Below, piece by piece: positions 9,630-19,049 of a stretch of 64,000 bases of DNA (positions within the stretch are counted from its first letter, which is position 1; each line of letters begins with the position of its first letter). Position numbers and translations under genes: made by a program. Where the stretch lies: positions 168,886 to 232,885 of the forward strand of contig NZ_JXRU01000034.1 of the NCBI RefSeq assembly GCF_000967865.1, in the 5' to 3' direction. The notes under the pieces are model-generated. The model did not search any database. It had not been told where the DNA came from and worked only from the letters and a program-made list of their open reading frames with translations. This DNA comes from Microbacterium sp. SA39. Its GTDB lineage: Bacteria; Actinomycetota; Actinomycetes; Actinomycetales; Microbacteriaceae.

Positions 9630-9774
9630 CCGGGTCGGTGATGCTCCGGTTGATCGGGTAGACTTGTGTGGTTTGTGCGGCGCTTCGGCGTGCGCAGACG
9701 ACCACGACCCGGAGATGCCGGGTCCGTGGGAGAAACGGATCGCCTCGGCATCCGGTTCGACGAAAGGAAAGAGA

Positions 9775-10206
9775 ATGGCACCGAAGAAGAAGGTGACCGG
9801 CCTGATCAAGCTCCAGATCAAGGCAGGTGCAGCCAACCCGGCGCCGCCGATCGGGCCCGCGCTCGGTCAGCATGGCGTCAACATCATGGAGTTCTGCAAG
9901 GCGTACAACGCCGCGACCGAGTCGCAGCGCGGCAACGTCATCCCCGTCGAGATCACCGTCTACGAGGACCGCAGCTTCACGTTCATCCTGAAGACCCCGC
10001 CCGCCGCGGAGCTCATCAAGAAGGCCGCCGGAATCCCCAAGGGATCCGCGACCCCGCACACCGTCAAGGTGGCGAAGATCACCAAGGCCCAGGTCCGCGA
10101 GATCGCCGAGACCAAGCAGGCCGACCTGAACGCTAACGACATCGAGGCCGCCTCGAAGATCATCGCCGGCACTGCCCGTTCCATGGGCATCACGGTCGAG
10201 GGCTGA
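9775..10206 (+). CDS. rplK: 50S ribosomal protein L11
   Basis: A 143-residue L11, the normal length. The start is typical ([20 protein letters not shown]), with the [15 protein letters not shown] block that contacts 23S rRNA at the GTPase centre. The start at 9775 follows GAAAGGAAAGAGA. It is read with rplA. Confidence 0.97.
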
Positions 10207-10217
10207 GGAGAATAATC

Positions 10218-10904
10218 ATGGCTAAGTCCAAGGCATACAACGCTGCTGCCGAGAAGATCGAGGCAGACCGTTTCTACACCCCGTCCGAGGCTGTCGCCCT
10301 CGCGAAGGAGACCGGCTCCGCGAAGTTCGACTCGACCGTCGAGGTCGCGCTGAAGCTCGCCGTCGACCCCCGCAAGGCGGACCAGATGGTGCGCGGCACC
10401 GTCATCCTCCCGCACGGCACCGGCAAGACCGCCCGCGTCATCGTGTTCGCGACGGGTCCGGCCGCTGAGGCCGCGATCGCCGCAGGCGCCGACGAGGTCG
10501 GTGGCGCCGAGCTCATCCAGAAGGTCGCCGACGGCTGGACGAACTTCGACGCCGCGGTCTCCACCCCGGAGCTCATGGGCCAGGTCGGTCGTCTCGGAAA
10601 GGTGCTGGGTCCGCGTGGCCTGATGCCGAACCCGAAGACCGGCACCGTGACCCCGAACGCGGCCAAGGCCGTCGAGGAGATCAAGGGCGGAAAGATCGAG
10701 TTCCGCGTCGACAAGCACGCCAACGTGCATTTCGTCGTGGGCAAGGCATCCTTCACCGCCGAGCAGCTGAACGAGAACATCGGCGCAGCGCTCGAGGAGA
10801 TCGTCCGCCTCAAGCCGTCGAGCTCGAAGGGCCGTTACATCCAGAAGGGTGCGGTGTCGACCACCTTCGGCCCCGGCATCCCGCTGGACGTCAACGCCAT
10901 CTGA
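10218..10904 (+). CDS. rplA: 50S ribosomal protein L1
   Basis: A 228-residue L1, a stalk protein next to the E site. The conserved blocks [20 protein letters not shown] and [13 protein letters not shown] are present. GAGGAGAATAATC precedes the ATG, 11 bases after rplK. In many bacteria rplJ and rplL follow directly; here they are about 11.6 kb downstream, and a terminator closes this unit. Confidence 0.97.
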   Translation: MAKSKAYNAAAEKIEADRFYTPSEAVALAKETGSAKFDSTVEVALKLAVDPRKADQMVRGTVILPHGTGKTARVIVFATGPAAEAAIAAGADEVGGAELIQKVADGWTNFDAAVSTPELMGQVGRLGKVLGPRGLMPNPKTGTVTPNAAKAVEEIKGGKIEFRVDKHANVHFVVGKASFTAEQLNENIGAALEEIVRLKPSSSKGRYIQKGAVSTTFGPGIPLDVNAI

Positions 10905-10934
10905 CGCTTCGACAAGCTCAGCGACCCACCAAGG

Positions 10935-10967
10935 AGAAACGCCCCCGCCTCGCGCGGGGGCGTTTCT
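10935..10967 (+). terminator. Rho-independent terminator after rplA
   Basis: AGAAACGCCCCCGC (10935-10948) pairs perfectly with GCGGGGGCGTTTCT (10954-10967) around a five-base loop, a strong GC stem ending in a T stretch. Confidence 0.9.
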
Positions 10968-11090
10968 GCGTTCACGCCATCCGCAATCCGACGTCATCCG
11001 ATGCAGCAGACACAGCATCGGCGCGTACTGTGGATGGGTTCCATCACCGCGCCACAGCACTGCGCACACCGCACCCCAGGAGGGTTCTCC

Positions 11091-11912
11091 ATGTCTCGTC
11101 GCCTCATCGCCGCCACGGCACTCGTTCTCACGGCCGCAGCACTCACCGCCTGCAGCGGCTCGAGCGCACCGGAGGAGTCCGGCGCGGGAGACGACAGCGG
11201 ATCGGCATCCGACTTCGGTCTCGTGCAGGATGGCACGCTGACGGTCGCGACCGAAGGCACGTACCGCCCGTTCAGCTTCCACGACGACAACGGCGCCGGA
11301 GACCTGACCGGCTACGACGTCGAGATCATCGAAGCCGTCGCCGACAAGCTCGACCTCGAGGTGAAGTTCGAGGAGACGCAGTGGGACGCGATCTTCGCCG
11401 GCCTCGACGCCGGCCGCTTCGACGTGATCGCGAACCAGGTCACGATCAACGACGAACGCACGGAGCAGTACCTCTTCAGTGCGCCGTACACCGTCTCTCC
11501 TGGCGTGATCGTGGTGGCGGAGGATGACGATTCGATCTCGTCGTTCGCCGACCTCTCGGGCAAGACCACCGCGCAGTCGCTCACGAGCAACTGGAACGAT
11601 CTCGCCAAGGAGTCGGGCGCCAACGTCGAGGGCGTCGAGGGCTGGGCCCAGGCTGTCGAGCTGCTGCGCCAGGGGCGCGTCGACGCGACCATCAACGACA
11701 AGCTGACCTTCCTCGACTACGAGACCACCAACAGCCCGTCGGGTCTGAAGATCGCTGCGGAGACCGACGAGGCGGGGGAGCAGGCCTTCGTCGTCACCAA
11801 GGACAAGGAGAGCCTCGTCGAAGCCGTGGATGCCGCGCTCGAGGAGCTCCGCGCCGACGGCACCCTGGCCGAGATCAGCGAGAAGTACTTCGGCGAAGAC
11901 GTCACCCAGTAA
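11091..11912 (+). CDS. Polar amino acid ABC transporter substrate-binding lipoprotein
   Basis: A 273-residue extracellular solute-binding protein of the bacterial SBP family 3. The signal peptide is followed by a lipobox, LTAC, with the lipidated cysteine near residue 21. The mature part starts with a linker and then LTVATEGTYRPFSFHDDN, typical for polar amino acid binders. The start at 11091 is preferred over an upstream in-frame one because it gives a clean lipoprotein signal with AGGAGG close before it. Permease and ATPase genes follow at once. The ligand is probably a polar or cystine-like amino acid. Confidence 0.9.
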   Translation: MSRRLIAATALVLTAAALTACSGSSAPEESGAGDDSGSASDFGLVQDGTLTVATEGTYRPFSFHDDNGAGDLTGYDVEIIEAVADKLDLEVKFEETQWDAIFAGLDAGRFDVIANQVTINDERTEQYLFSAPYTVSPGVIVVAEDDDSISSFADLSGKTTAQSLTSNWNDLAKESGANVEGVEGWAQAVELLRQGRVDATINDKLTFLDYETTNSPSGLKIAAETDEAGEQAFVVTKDKESLVEAVDAALEELRADGTLAEISEKYFGEDVTQ

Positions 11913-11915
11913 CCC

Positions 11916-12581
11916 ATGGAGTCCCCCTGGCAGCTGTTCCTCGACTCGCTCGGGCCGATCGCCCTGGCGGGGGTGACGGCGACGGTGCCGCTCGCGCTGG
12001 CATCGTTCGCGCTGGGATTGTTGATCGCGATCGGGATCGCACTGATGCGGATATCGGTGCATCCGGTCGTGTCGGGAGTCGCGCGGTTCTACATCTCGGT
12101 CATCCGAGGGACGCCGCTGCTGGTGCAGCTGTTCGTGATCTTCTACGGCATGCCCTCGATCGGCATCACGATCGATCCTTGGCCGAGTGCGATCATCGCA
12201 CTGTCGCTCAACGTGGGCGGCTACGGTGCCGAGGTCGTGCGGGCCGCCATCCTGTCGGTGCCGAAGGGGCAGTGGGAGGCGGCCTACACGGTCGGCATGA
12301 ACCGCACGCACACGCTCACGCGCGTGATCCTGCCCCAGGCGGCCAGGGTCTCGGTGCCACCGCTGTCCAACACCTTCATCTCGCTGGTGAAAGATACCTC
12401 GCTCACGTCGCTGATCCTCGTGACTGAGCTCTTCAAGGTGGCGCAGCAGATCGCCTCGACCACCTATGAGTTCATGGTGCTGTATCTCGCGGCAGCGCTG
12501 GTGTACTGGTTGCTGTGCCTCGTGCTCTCCTTCGGGCAGAGTGCGCTGGAGAGGAGGCTCGACCGCCATGTCGCTCACTGA
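11916..12581 (+). CDS. Amino acid ABC transporter permease
   Basis: A 221-residue HisM/GlnP-type permease with about five membrane segments. It carries the cytoplasmic EAA loop, here GKGQWEAAYTVGMNR-like at about residues 122-136, that docks to the ATPase, and the family signature FYISVIRGTPLLVQLF near residues 59-74. It lies three bases after the binding-protein stop and overlaps the ATPase gene by 14 bases. One permease gene implies a homodimeric channel. Confidence 0.92.
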   Translation: MESPWQLFLDSLGPIALAGVTATVPLALASFALGLLIAIGIALMRISVHPVVSGVARFYISVIRGTPLLVQLFVIFYGMPSIGITIDPWPSAIIALSLNVGGYGAEVVRAAILSVPKGQWEAAYTVGMNRTHTLTRVILPQAARVSVPPLSNTFISLVKDTSLTSLILVTELFKVAQQIASTTYEFMVLYLAAALVYWLLCLVLSFGQSALERRLDRHVAH

Positions 12582-13380
12582 CCCCGCGCCCGCGTCGACC
12601 GCGGAACCGCTGCTCACCGCACGAGGAATCCGTAAGAGCTTCGGCCACAACGAGGTGCTCCGTGGCATCGACCTGACGTTGCACCGCGGCGAGGTCGTCG
12701 TGCTCATCGGGCCGAGCGGCTCCGGCAAGACGACGGTGCTGCGTGCGCTGAACGGGCTCGAGACGCCGGATGCCGGCACGATCACGGTCGACGGCGGCCC
12801 GGATGTCGACTTCGGGGCTCCGGGTGTGAGTGCTCGGGATGCGAAGCGGCGGCGCCTCGCGCTACGCGACCGATCGGCGATGGTGTTCCAGCACCACAAC
12901 CTGTTCCCGCACTTCTCCGTGCTCCAGAACGTGATCGAGGGGCCGTGGCGCGTGCAGGGGCGCCCGAAGGACGAGGTCGTCGCCGAGGCGCTCGTCCTGC
13001 TCGAGCGCGTGGGGCTGAGCGACAAAGCGGATGCTCGTCCGCACCAGCTGTCCGGCGGGCAGCAGCAGCGTGTCGGCATCGTACGGGCGCTCGCGCTCAG
13101 GCCCGACCTGCTGCTGTTCGACGAGCCGACGAGCGCGCTCGACCCGGAGCTGGTGGGGGATGTGCTCGTCGTCATCAAGGAGCTCGCCGACGAGGGGTGG
13201 ACGATGGCCGTCGTCACCCACGAGCTGAGCTTCGCCCGGGAGGCGGCGGATCACGTGCTCTTCATGGACGACGGCGTCGTCGTGGAGCAGGGAGCGCCCG
13301 CTCAGCTCTTCACCTCTCCGCAGCACGAGCGCACGCAGCGCTTCCTGACCCGCATCATGCGTCCCCTCGACGGCGCGTGA
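12568..13380 (+). CDS. Amino acid ABC transporter ATP-binding protein
   Basis: A 270-residue ATPase of the GlnQ/HisP type. Walker A is GPSGSGKTT (about residue 49), the Q-loop region VFQHHNLFPH, the signature LSGGQQQR, and Walker B LLLFDEPTSALDPE. The start at 12568 lies inside the permease gene behind GAGAGGAGG. It powers the importer formed with the two upstream genes. Confidence 0.94.
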   Translation: MSLTDPAPASTAEPLLTARGIRKSFGHNEVLRGIDLTLHRGEVVVLIGPSGSGKTTVLRALNGLETPDAGTITVDGGPDVDFGAPGVSARDAKRRRLALRDRSAMVFQHHNLFPHFSVLQNVIEGPWRVQGRPKDEVVAEALVLLERVGLSDKADARPHQLSGGQQQRVGIVRALALRPDLLLFDEPTSALDPELVGDVLVVIKELADEGWTMAVVTHELSFAREAADHVLFMDDGVVVEQGAPAQLFTSPQHERTQRFLTRIMRPLDGA

Positions 13381-13401
13381 CCCAAGGCCGGGCGGGCGCC
13401 G

Positions 13402-14076
13402 TCAGCCGCCCAGTACCGGGAGCACGAGGCTCACGGCGATCGTGATCATCACCACGGCGATCACCGCGTCGAGGATTCGCCACGACCGCGGGGTGCGCAG
13501 CCAGCGACCCAGGTACCGGGCGCCGAAGCCGAGGGCGGTGAACCATAGGATGCTCGCGGCGACCGCTCCGGCCGCGAACAGCCAGCGATCCTCTCCATGC
13601 GTGGCGGCGATCGACCCGAGCATCAGGACCGTGTCGAGGTAGACGTGCGGGTTGAGCCAGGTGATCGCGAGAACCGTGAGCACCACCGGCGCGAGTCGCG
13701 TGCGGGTGAGCGTCGATGTCGGCCTGCCGGACGCGGGATCGGCGGATGCGGATGCCGATGCGCCCACGGCATCCGCTGTCTCCAGCCCCGCTTCCCCGCC
13801 GCGCCAGGCGCGACGGGCGGCCAACAGGCCGTAGGTCAACAGGAACAGCGCTCCAGCCCAACGCGCGACGACGACCAGCCACGGCGCGGCTGCGATCAGG
13901 AAGCCGAGTCCTGCCACCCCGGCGATGATCAGGACAGCGTCGGAGACGGCGCAGATCACGACGACGCCGAGCACGTGCTCCCGGCGGATGCCCTGCCGCA
14001 GCACGAACACGTTCTGGGCGCCGATCGCGATGATCAGCGAGAGGCCGAGGCCGAGGCCGGCAAGGAGGGAGAGCAT
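13402..14076 (-). CDS. LysE/ArgO family basic amino acid exporter
   Basis: A 224-residue membrane protein with about six spans of the LysE/ArgO exporter family. The N-terminus has the family signature LGLSLIIAIGAQNVFVLRQG. The start at 14076 is chosen because it places that signature at the usual position; an in-frame GTG at 14109 would add 11 residues. It is divergent from an ArgP/LysG-like regulator, the classic arrangement for export of lysine and arginine when these accumulate. Confidence 0.88.
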   Translation of the reverse strand: MLSLLAGLGLGLSLIIAIGAQNVFVLRQGIRREHVLGVVVICAVSDAVLIIAGVAGLGFLIAAAPWLVVVARWAGALFLLTYGLLAARRAWRGGEAGLETADAVGASASASADPASGRPTSTLTRTRLAPVVLTVLAITWLNPHVYLDTVLMLGSIAATHGEDRWLFAAGAVAASILWFTALGFGARYLGRWLRTPRSWRILDAVIAVVMITIAVSLVLPVLGG

Positions 14077-14146
14077 GTGTCCAGGGTAGAAACGCGCGAG
14101 CGACAGCACCAGCGAGGATTCCTACCGAACCATTAGCATCACTTAT

Positions 14147-15025
14147 GTGAGGATCGATCCGGAACTGGCCGCCACTGTCGCCGCCGTCGCCGATGAGGGG
14201 ACGCTCGACGCGGCATCCCGACGTCTGCGGATCACGCCCTCTGCCGTGAGCCAGCGTCTCAAGACGCTCGAGCAGCAACTCGGACGGATCCTGGTGGTCC
14301 GCACGAAACCCGCGACGCTCACAGAGGCGGGCGAGGCGGTCGTGCGCCTCGCGCGACAGATCGCTCTGCTCGAGCACGACGCGCTGGCCGGCGTCGGCAT
14401 CGACGATGGCGCCGGAGCACGGCGCACGATCGTCCCGCTCGCGGTGAACGCCGACTCGATGGCGACCTGGTTCCTCGCTCCGCTCGCGCGGCTCTCCGCG
14501 GCGCACGACATCGACTTCGATCTGCACCGCGACGATCAGAACTTCACTGCCCGGCTGCTCGAGTCGGGCACGGTGATGGCTGCGGTCACGAGCGAGGAGA
14601 CCCCGGTGGCCGGGTGCTCGGTCGCACCCCTCGGAGTGATCGAGTACCGGGCCATGGCGGCCCCCGGCTTCGCGGAACGCTGGTTCCCGGACGGTGTCGA
14701 TGACGCCGCGCTGTCCCGGGCACCGTTCGTGGACTTCGATCGCCGCGACACCCTCCAGCACGAGTGGCTGCGCGCTCAGAGCGTGGCGCATCAGGGCGTG
14801 CCGCGCCATTACGTCCCCGCGTCGCACGACTACGCTGTGGCGGTGCAGCTCGGCCTCGGGTGGGGGATGCTCCCGCGGCTGCAGGAGACGCCGGGACTGG
14901 TCCGGCTCGGCGGGCCGACCCTGCGCGTGCAGCTGTACTGGCAGCAGTGGAACCTGCGCTCCGAGCTGCTCGACACGATCGCCGCCGAGGTGGCGGCGGA
15001 AGCGCGCCGCGTGCTGCAGACCTGA
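14147..15025 (+). CDS. LysR-family regulator, ArgP/LysG type
   Basis: A 292-residue LysR-type regulator. The N-terminal helix-turn-helix is in GTLDAASRRLRITPSAVSQRLKTLE-like sequence (residues 19-45) and the rest is an effector-binding domain. The GTG start is only 70 bases from the divergent exporter start, so the intergenic region should carry its operator. LysG/ArgP proteins activate lysE/argO in response to lysine, arginine or histidine. Confidence 0.88.
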   Translation: MRIDPELAATVAAVADEGTLDAASRRLRITPSAVSQRLKTLEQQLGRILVVRTKPATLTEAGEAVVRLARQIALLEHDALAGVGIDDGAGARRTIVPLAVNADSMATWFLAPLARLSAAHDIDFDLHRDDQNFTARLLESGTVMAAVTSEETPVAGCSVAPLGVIEYRAMAAPGFAERWFPDGVDDAALSRAPFVDFDRRDTLQHEWLRAQSVAHQGVPRHYVPASHDYAVAVQLGLGWGMLPRLQETPGLVRLGGPTLRVQLYWQQWNLRSELLDTIAAEVAAEARRVLQT

Positions 15026-15198
15026 CGCCCGAGATCGAATCGATATCGTCTGCGCCCTGTGATCCGCGATCCTGCGCGCATTCGTTCGTCTCCCGAGGTT
15101 CGGTCGATGAGACTGGAATGTCCGACGCGGATTCGGCCTCAAAGGTGAGGCCATCCCCAGATGTTCGCGCGGTAGCGATTCCTGAGGGGGAACCGACC

Positions 15199-15834
15199 AT
15201 GGTCAAGAAAGACAATCGACGCAAGATTCTCGCGGTGCTTGCGGGCGGACTCGTTCTCGGTGTGGGCGTCGCAGTCACGCTCGCCGCGTGGAACGACTCC
15301 GAATTCGCGACGGGCACGTTCACCGCAGGATCGTTCAACCTCGAAGGATCCATCGCCGGCGACGTCGACGCGAACTACAGCGACCACAACGTCGAGGACG
15401 GTGACACGGCGGCCGCGCTCGCCTTCGACCTCCCGGCGGGCATCGTCGACAACATGTCTCCGGGTGACTCGGTCTACGCCGGTTTCTGGGTGCGGCTCGC
15501 CGCAGACACCACGACCGGAGCGACGCTGGAAGCCGTGGGAACGACGGCGGACCCCGCAGTGTCATCGAACTCCGAGCACCTCTCGTACTCGATCTACCAG
15601 CTCGCCCCCGGCGCGACCTGCGACGACACCACCGCGACCGGGACGCCCGTGGCGACGGGAGCGACGCTCGACGCCCAGGCCGGCGTCACGGAGATGACGC
15701 TCACGGCGGGAGCGCCCACGACAGATCCGGGGACGGCCGTGCAGCTGTGCTTCGCGGTGACCGCCGATGCCGCCCTCGAGCAGGGGCTCGAGACCACGGC
15801 GACCTGGCAGTTCGAAGCCACCTCCACGAGCTGA
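15199..15834 (+). CDS. SipW-dependent signal-peptide protein (TasA/camelysin-like)
   Basis: A 211-residue secreted protein. After a lysine-rich start it has a hydrophobic stretch and the SipW-type cleavage region TLAAWNDSEFATGTFTAG (residues 30-47), followed by FNLEGS. This layout is known from TasA, camelysin and actinobacterial 'alternate-type signal peptide' proteins. AGGGGGAACCGACC precedes the ATG at 15199. The mature part is rich in Thr, Ala and Asp and has few cysteines. It is the first of three such proteins around the signal peptidase gene at 16495; a fibre or surface-matrix role is inferred from TasA. Confidence 0.82.
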   Translation: MVKKDNRRKILAVLAGGLVLGVGVAVTLAAWNDSEFATGTFTAGSFNLEGSIAGDVDANYSDHNVEDGDTAAALAFDLPAGIVDNMSPGDSVYAGFWVRLAADTTTGATLEAVGTTADPAVSSNSEHLSYSIYQLAPGATCDDTTATGTPVATGATLDAQAGVTEMTLTAGAPTTDPGTAVQLCFAVTADAALEQGLETTATWQFEATSTS

Positions 15835-15841
15835 GCCCGAC

Positions 15842-16465
15842 ATGGACACCCGCAGAGGCGTGCGGGAGAAGAAGCGACTGCGCTCCCGCCGGATACGAGC
15901 GGTGCTCGCGGGCGGCCTGGTGCTCGGCATCGGGTCGGCTGCGACGCTGGCCGCGTGGAACGACTCCGAGTATGCGACGGCGACCTTCACGGCAGGAAGG
16001 TTCGACATCGTCGGTGCCGCCGACGGCAACACGTTCACCAGTCACGCGACCACCGCCACGGCGGCAGCGCTGACCTTCGTCGCGGCGCCGACCGCCATGG
16101 CTCCGGGGACGACGACGTATGCGCTGTTCAGCGTGAAGACCACGAATCCGTCGATCGCGGGGGCCCTGCAGTGGAATGCGGGCACCCCGGGCGGCACCGG
16201 ACTCGCGACGCATCTGACCTACGGAGTCCGCACCATCTCGGGGACAGCGTGCAACTCCACGACGTATCCGGGCGGAACGGCCGTGGTCGCGGACGGCTCC
16301 GCACTGACCGCGAACGGCGCGGCGACGCAGGCCGTTCTCGCCAACGGCGGTAACCAGGTCAATTACTGCGTCGCCGTGACGCTGCCGCTGACCGCCGCCA
16401 ACGCCGCGCAGTCGCTGACGATGACGCAGACATGGCAGGTGCTCGGGACCTCGTCCGCCCCGTAG
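15842..16465 (+). CDS. Second SipW-dependent secreted protein (TasA-like paralogue)
   Basis: A 207-residue paralogue of the upstream protein, starting seven bases after its stop. The signal region runs from a basic start through AVLAGGLVLGIGSAATLAAW, then NDSEYATATFTAGRFDIVGA. Both paralogues have two mature cysteines about 50-90 residues apart in the C-terminal half, compatible with a disulphide. Tight spacing indicates one operon with the peptidase. Confidence 0.82.
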   Translation: MDTRRGVREKKRLRSRRIRAVLAGGLVLGIGSAATLAAWNDSEYATATFTAGRFDIVGAADGNTFTSHATTATAAALTFVAAPTAMAPGTTTYALFSVKTTNPSIAGALQWNAGTPGGTGLATHLTYGVRTISGTACNSTTYPGGTAVVADGSALTANGAATQAVLANGGNQVNYCVAVTLPLTAANAAQSLTMTQTWQVLGTSSAP

Positions 16466-16494
16466 CGGTCGACGCGGAGACGAGGGAGGACGAC

Positions 16495-17112
16495 ATGACG
16501 ACGCCGGAGACGAGACGCAGTCTGCGCGAGCAGCCTGTCTCGTCGGGCGCGCCCGCGGTCGCCTCCGCATCGGAAACCCGCACGCCGGCTCGCGGCGTCG
16601 GACGGGCCGTCGGAGACATGCTGCTGTGGATAGCCGCAGTGGGAGGAGTGATCTGCATCGTGCTGGTGGTCCTGGCCCTCACCGCGCAGATCACCTTGAT
16701 CATGTTCCGCACCGGCTCGATGTCGCCGACGATTCCCGCCGGGTCCGTCGCTGTCGTGCAGCGCATCCCGGCGAGCGAGATCGCGATCGGCGACGTCGTG
16801 ACCGTGGACCGCGCCGGTGAGCTTCCGGTGACGCACCGCGTGACGTCGACCGAGCCGGGGAGGAATGCAGAGGAGCGCGTCATCACCATGCGCGGCGACG
16901 CCAATGCCTCGGACGACCCGTTCCCCTACGCCGTGACCTCGGTGCGGATCGTCCTGTTCTCGATTCCCGGCATCGCAATGCTCATCGCCGGCATGGGTAA
17001 TCCCGTGGTCCTCGGCGCTCTCACGGTCGGCGCCACGGTGCTCGTCGTGTGGGCCTTCTGGCCGCGATCCGGCCGTCGATCACGGCCAGAACCGACGGGT
17101 GGTGCCGGATGA
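16495..17112 (+). CDS. sipW: Signal peptidase I, SipW/ER type
   Basis: A 205-residue membrane signal peptidase. The catalytic serine is in RTGSMSPTIPAGSV (about residue 75), and the second catalytic position is a histidine in LPVTHRVT (about residue 113) rather than the lysine of bacterial LepB. That Ser-His pair is the mark of the SipW/archaeal-ER type. One membrane span precedes the catalytic region and another follows near the C-terminus. It presumably cleaves the three SipW-type precursors in this locus. It overlaps the next gene by four bases (ATGA). Confidence 0.9.
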   Translation: MTTPETRRSLREQPVSSGAPAVASASETRTPARGVGRAVGDMLLWIAAVGGVICIVLVVLALTAQITLIMFRTGSMSPTIPAGSVAVVQRIPASEIAIGDVVTVDRAGELPVTHRVTSTEPGRNAEERVITMRGDANASDDPFPYAVTSVRIVLFSIPGIAMLIAGMGNPVVLGALTVGATVLVVWAFWPRSGRRSRPEPTGGAG

Positions 17113-17750
17113 GAACAAGGCTCGCCACCGGGGCTGCTGCCGTGGCCGTCGCGGCGACGCTTCTGATGCCGTCGGCGGCCTCGGCGGCACCGACAACGCA
17201 GGTGATCCAGGGCGAGGTGCTGCGGCTCGTGTCGGTCGCGGACTGGGATGCCGCGTCCCGATTGCTGCCGGGGGTGCCGGTGCAGTGGGACGTGGAGGTG
17301 AGCGCAGAAGCGCCCGATCCGGGCGTCGTTCGCATCGGCGTGAGCGCACGCGGATCGGCGACGCTGGTCCTCGATGTCTCCCGCTGCGCCGATGCCTGGA
17401 AGGGAGGGAACTGCCCGGGCGGTGCGACCGTTCTGCGATCGGACTGGAGCATTCCCCGTGACGGCACCGAGGTGGCGCTCACGGAGATCGCCGACACGGC
17501 GGTCGTGTATCTGCGACTCGCCATCACGCTCGATCCCGCCGACCTCGGAGGCAGCACCGACATCCGGGTGCACGCGCAGGGGGCTGGGGAGAGCGCGGTG
17601 ATCGGGCCGGACGGCGGCCTCGCCACGACGGGGCTGTCGCAGGCGGTGCCCGGGGCGCTCTGGGCAGGCGCTGTGCTGGTCGTGGCAGGCGGCATGACGG
17701 CGATCCTTCGACGTCGACGCGCCGACCGGGATGAGACGGTGAGCGAATGA
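17109..17750 (+). CDS. Secreted surface protein with LAXTG-type sorting signal
   Basis: A 213-residue protein with a standard Sec signal peptide (cleavage likely after ASAA, near residue 27). At the C-terminus is LATTG, then a hydrophobic span and RRRR, the layout of a sortase substrate. LAXTG is the pentapeptide known for class E sortases of actinobacteria. No sortase gene is in this window. It is translationally coupled to sipW (ATGA) and to the following SipW-type gene (ATGA), so it may anchor or organise the TasA-like proteins. That role is inferred. Confidence 0.72.
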   Translation: MRTRLATGAAAVAVAATLLMPSAASAAPTTQVIQGEVLRLVSVADWDAASRLLPGVPVQWDVEVSAEAPDPGVVRIGVSARGSATLVLDVSRCADAWKGGNCPGGATVLRSDWSIPRDGTEVALTEIADTAVVYLRLAITLDPADLGGSTDIRVHAQGAGESAVIGPDGGLATTGLSQAVPGALWAGAVLVVAGGMTAILRRRRADRDETVSE

Positions 17751-18262
17751 TCACGCGGAGGAAGCGTCGGGTGCTGGCCGGCGCGGTCGGTCTCTCGGTG
17801 CTGGCCGGCGTCGCGGTGCTCCCCTCCGCGCAGCTCACCGAAGCGCGGTTCACCGACCCCGACTATGCATCGTCGACGACCTTCACCGCGGGGGCCCTCG
17901 CGACACCCGTCATCACGGCCTGCACGGTCGCCAACAACGTTCTGGGTGTCTTCCAGAGTGTCACCATCACGTGGACCTCGCCGTACGTCGCGGCCAACGT
18001 GCGGCTGACTGCGACGTCCGGCACGACGACGGGGACGATCCCCGCGGCGAACATCACGGCGACCGGACCGGTCGGCGGGCTGTACACCTACACGGCGAAC
18101 GTGCCCCAGTCGCTGTTGGCCAGCCTCATCTCCAACCTTCTCGGCAGCACCACGACGCTGTCGGTCACGAACGTGCTCCCGGGTACGAACTGGGTATCGC
18201 CGGCCGCGACGCGGAGACTCTCGATCGCGCTGCTCGGACTCAACGCGTCCTGCACCGTCTGA
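17747..18262 (+). CDS. Third SipW-type secreted protein
   Basis: A 171-residue protein with a basic start (MITRRKRRVLAG), a hydrophobic stretch and the SipW-like region AQLTEARFTDPDYASSTTF followed by TAGALATP. It is more divergent than the first two. It ends the SipW operon with a four-base overlap with the upstream gene. The mature part is Thr-rich and has one cysteine near each end. Confidence 0.78.
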   Translation: MITRRKRRVLAGAVGLSVLAGVAVLPSAQLTEARFTDPDYASSTTFTAGALATPVITACTVANNVLGVFQSVTITWTSPYVAANVRLTATSGTTTGTIPAANITATGPVGGLYTYTANVPQSLLASLISNLLGSTTTLSVTNVLPGTNWVSPAATRRLSIALLGLNASCTV

Positions 18263-18286
18263 CCTTCGCGGTCGAGGGTTGTCCGC

Positions 18287-18967
18287 TCAGTCTGCCAGCG
18301 CCAGCGCGCGGAAAGCGTCGCGCTCGCGCAGCTGTTCGCGTCGGCTGGCCACGGCATCCGTGATGCGCGTCGGCGGCTGCTGCCCGGTGGTGCGCCGATA
18401 GAGCTCGTCTATCAGATCGGTCGCGAGGGTGACGAGCTTCGCGATCTCGCGGTCGTCGCGGTCGATCCAGATGCAGCGGGGCTCGTCGTGGATGGGGGAG
18501 AAGTCGACGTGCTCCTCCCAGACGAAGAGCGTGCGTTCCGCGCCCAGCACATGCTGCTGCCACCAGATCTGGCGGAGATAGGTGCGCGGAATGCCGCGGA
18601 AGGCCTTGTTGGTCGTCTTGATCTCGGCGAGCTTGACGCGTCCGGCGCGGTCGACGGCGATGCCGTCGGGGGTGGCGAGATGACGGTGCTCGACCTCGGC
18701 ACGGAAGAGTGCCGACGACGGGAGGATGCCGTGGGTCGCGGCGACCCACGCGGCGATCTCCGGTTCGCGCCGCCGACCGTGATCGGTATAGGCGTTGCCA
18801 CCGAATCGGGGACCGCCTCCGAGCTTGGCGTCGGCCGCACGCGCGATGGACTTTTCACTGGTGAGCCCTGCCACGTCAGTCGCAGTGATCCCTCGCGACC
18901 GCGCCCGCAACCACGCCACCCGGTCGCGGGAGTCCGCGACGATGCGTGCGGAGAGTTCGGGGGTCAC
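18287..18967 (-). CDS. YqaJ-type viral recombinase/exonuclease-fold nuclease
   Basis: A 226-residue protein of the YqaJ/lambda-exonuclease fold within the PD-(D/E)XK nuclease group. The N-terminal part has the family's ITATDVAGL-like motif, and the core has TPDGIAVDRAG (metal-binding Asp) followed by KLAEIKTTNKAF with the EXK pair, then WWQQHVLG. Phage YqaJ works with a RecT-type annealing protein; none is seen here, so this is a stand-alone chromosomal homologue. It points towards the SipW operon from the opposite strand. Confidence 0.82.
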   Translation of the reverse strand: MTPELSARIVADSRDRVAWLRARSRGITATDVAGLTSEKSIARAADAKLGGGPRFGGNAYTDHGRRREPEIAAWVAATHGILPSSALFRAEVEHRHLATPDGIAVDRAGRVKLAEIKTTNKAFRGIPRTYLRQIWWQQHVLGAERTLFVWEEHVDFSPIHDEPRCIWIDRDDREIAKLVTLATDLIDELYRRTTGQQPPTRITDAVASRREQLRERDAFRALALAD

Positions 18968-19049
18968 TCATCGAGGGTAACCCCGCCCGCCGACCTCGTC
19001 GCCCGCACACGCCGCGCCCGCGGCATCCATCGGCTCGACGAGCGCTCGA

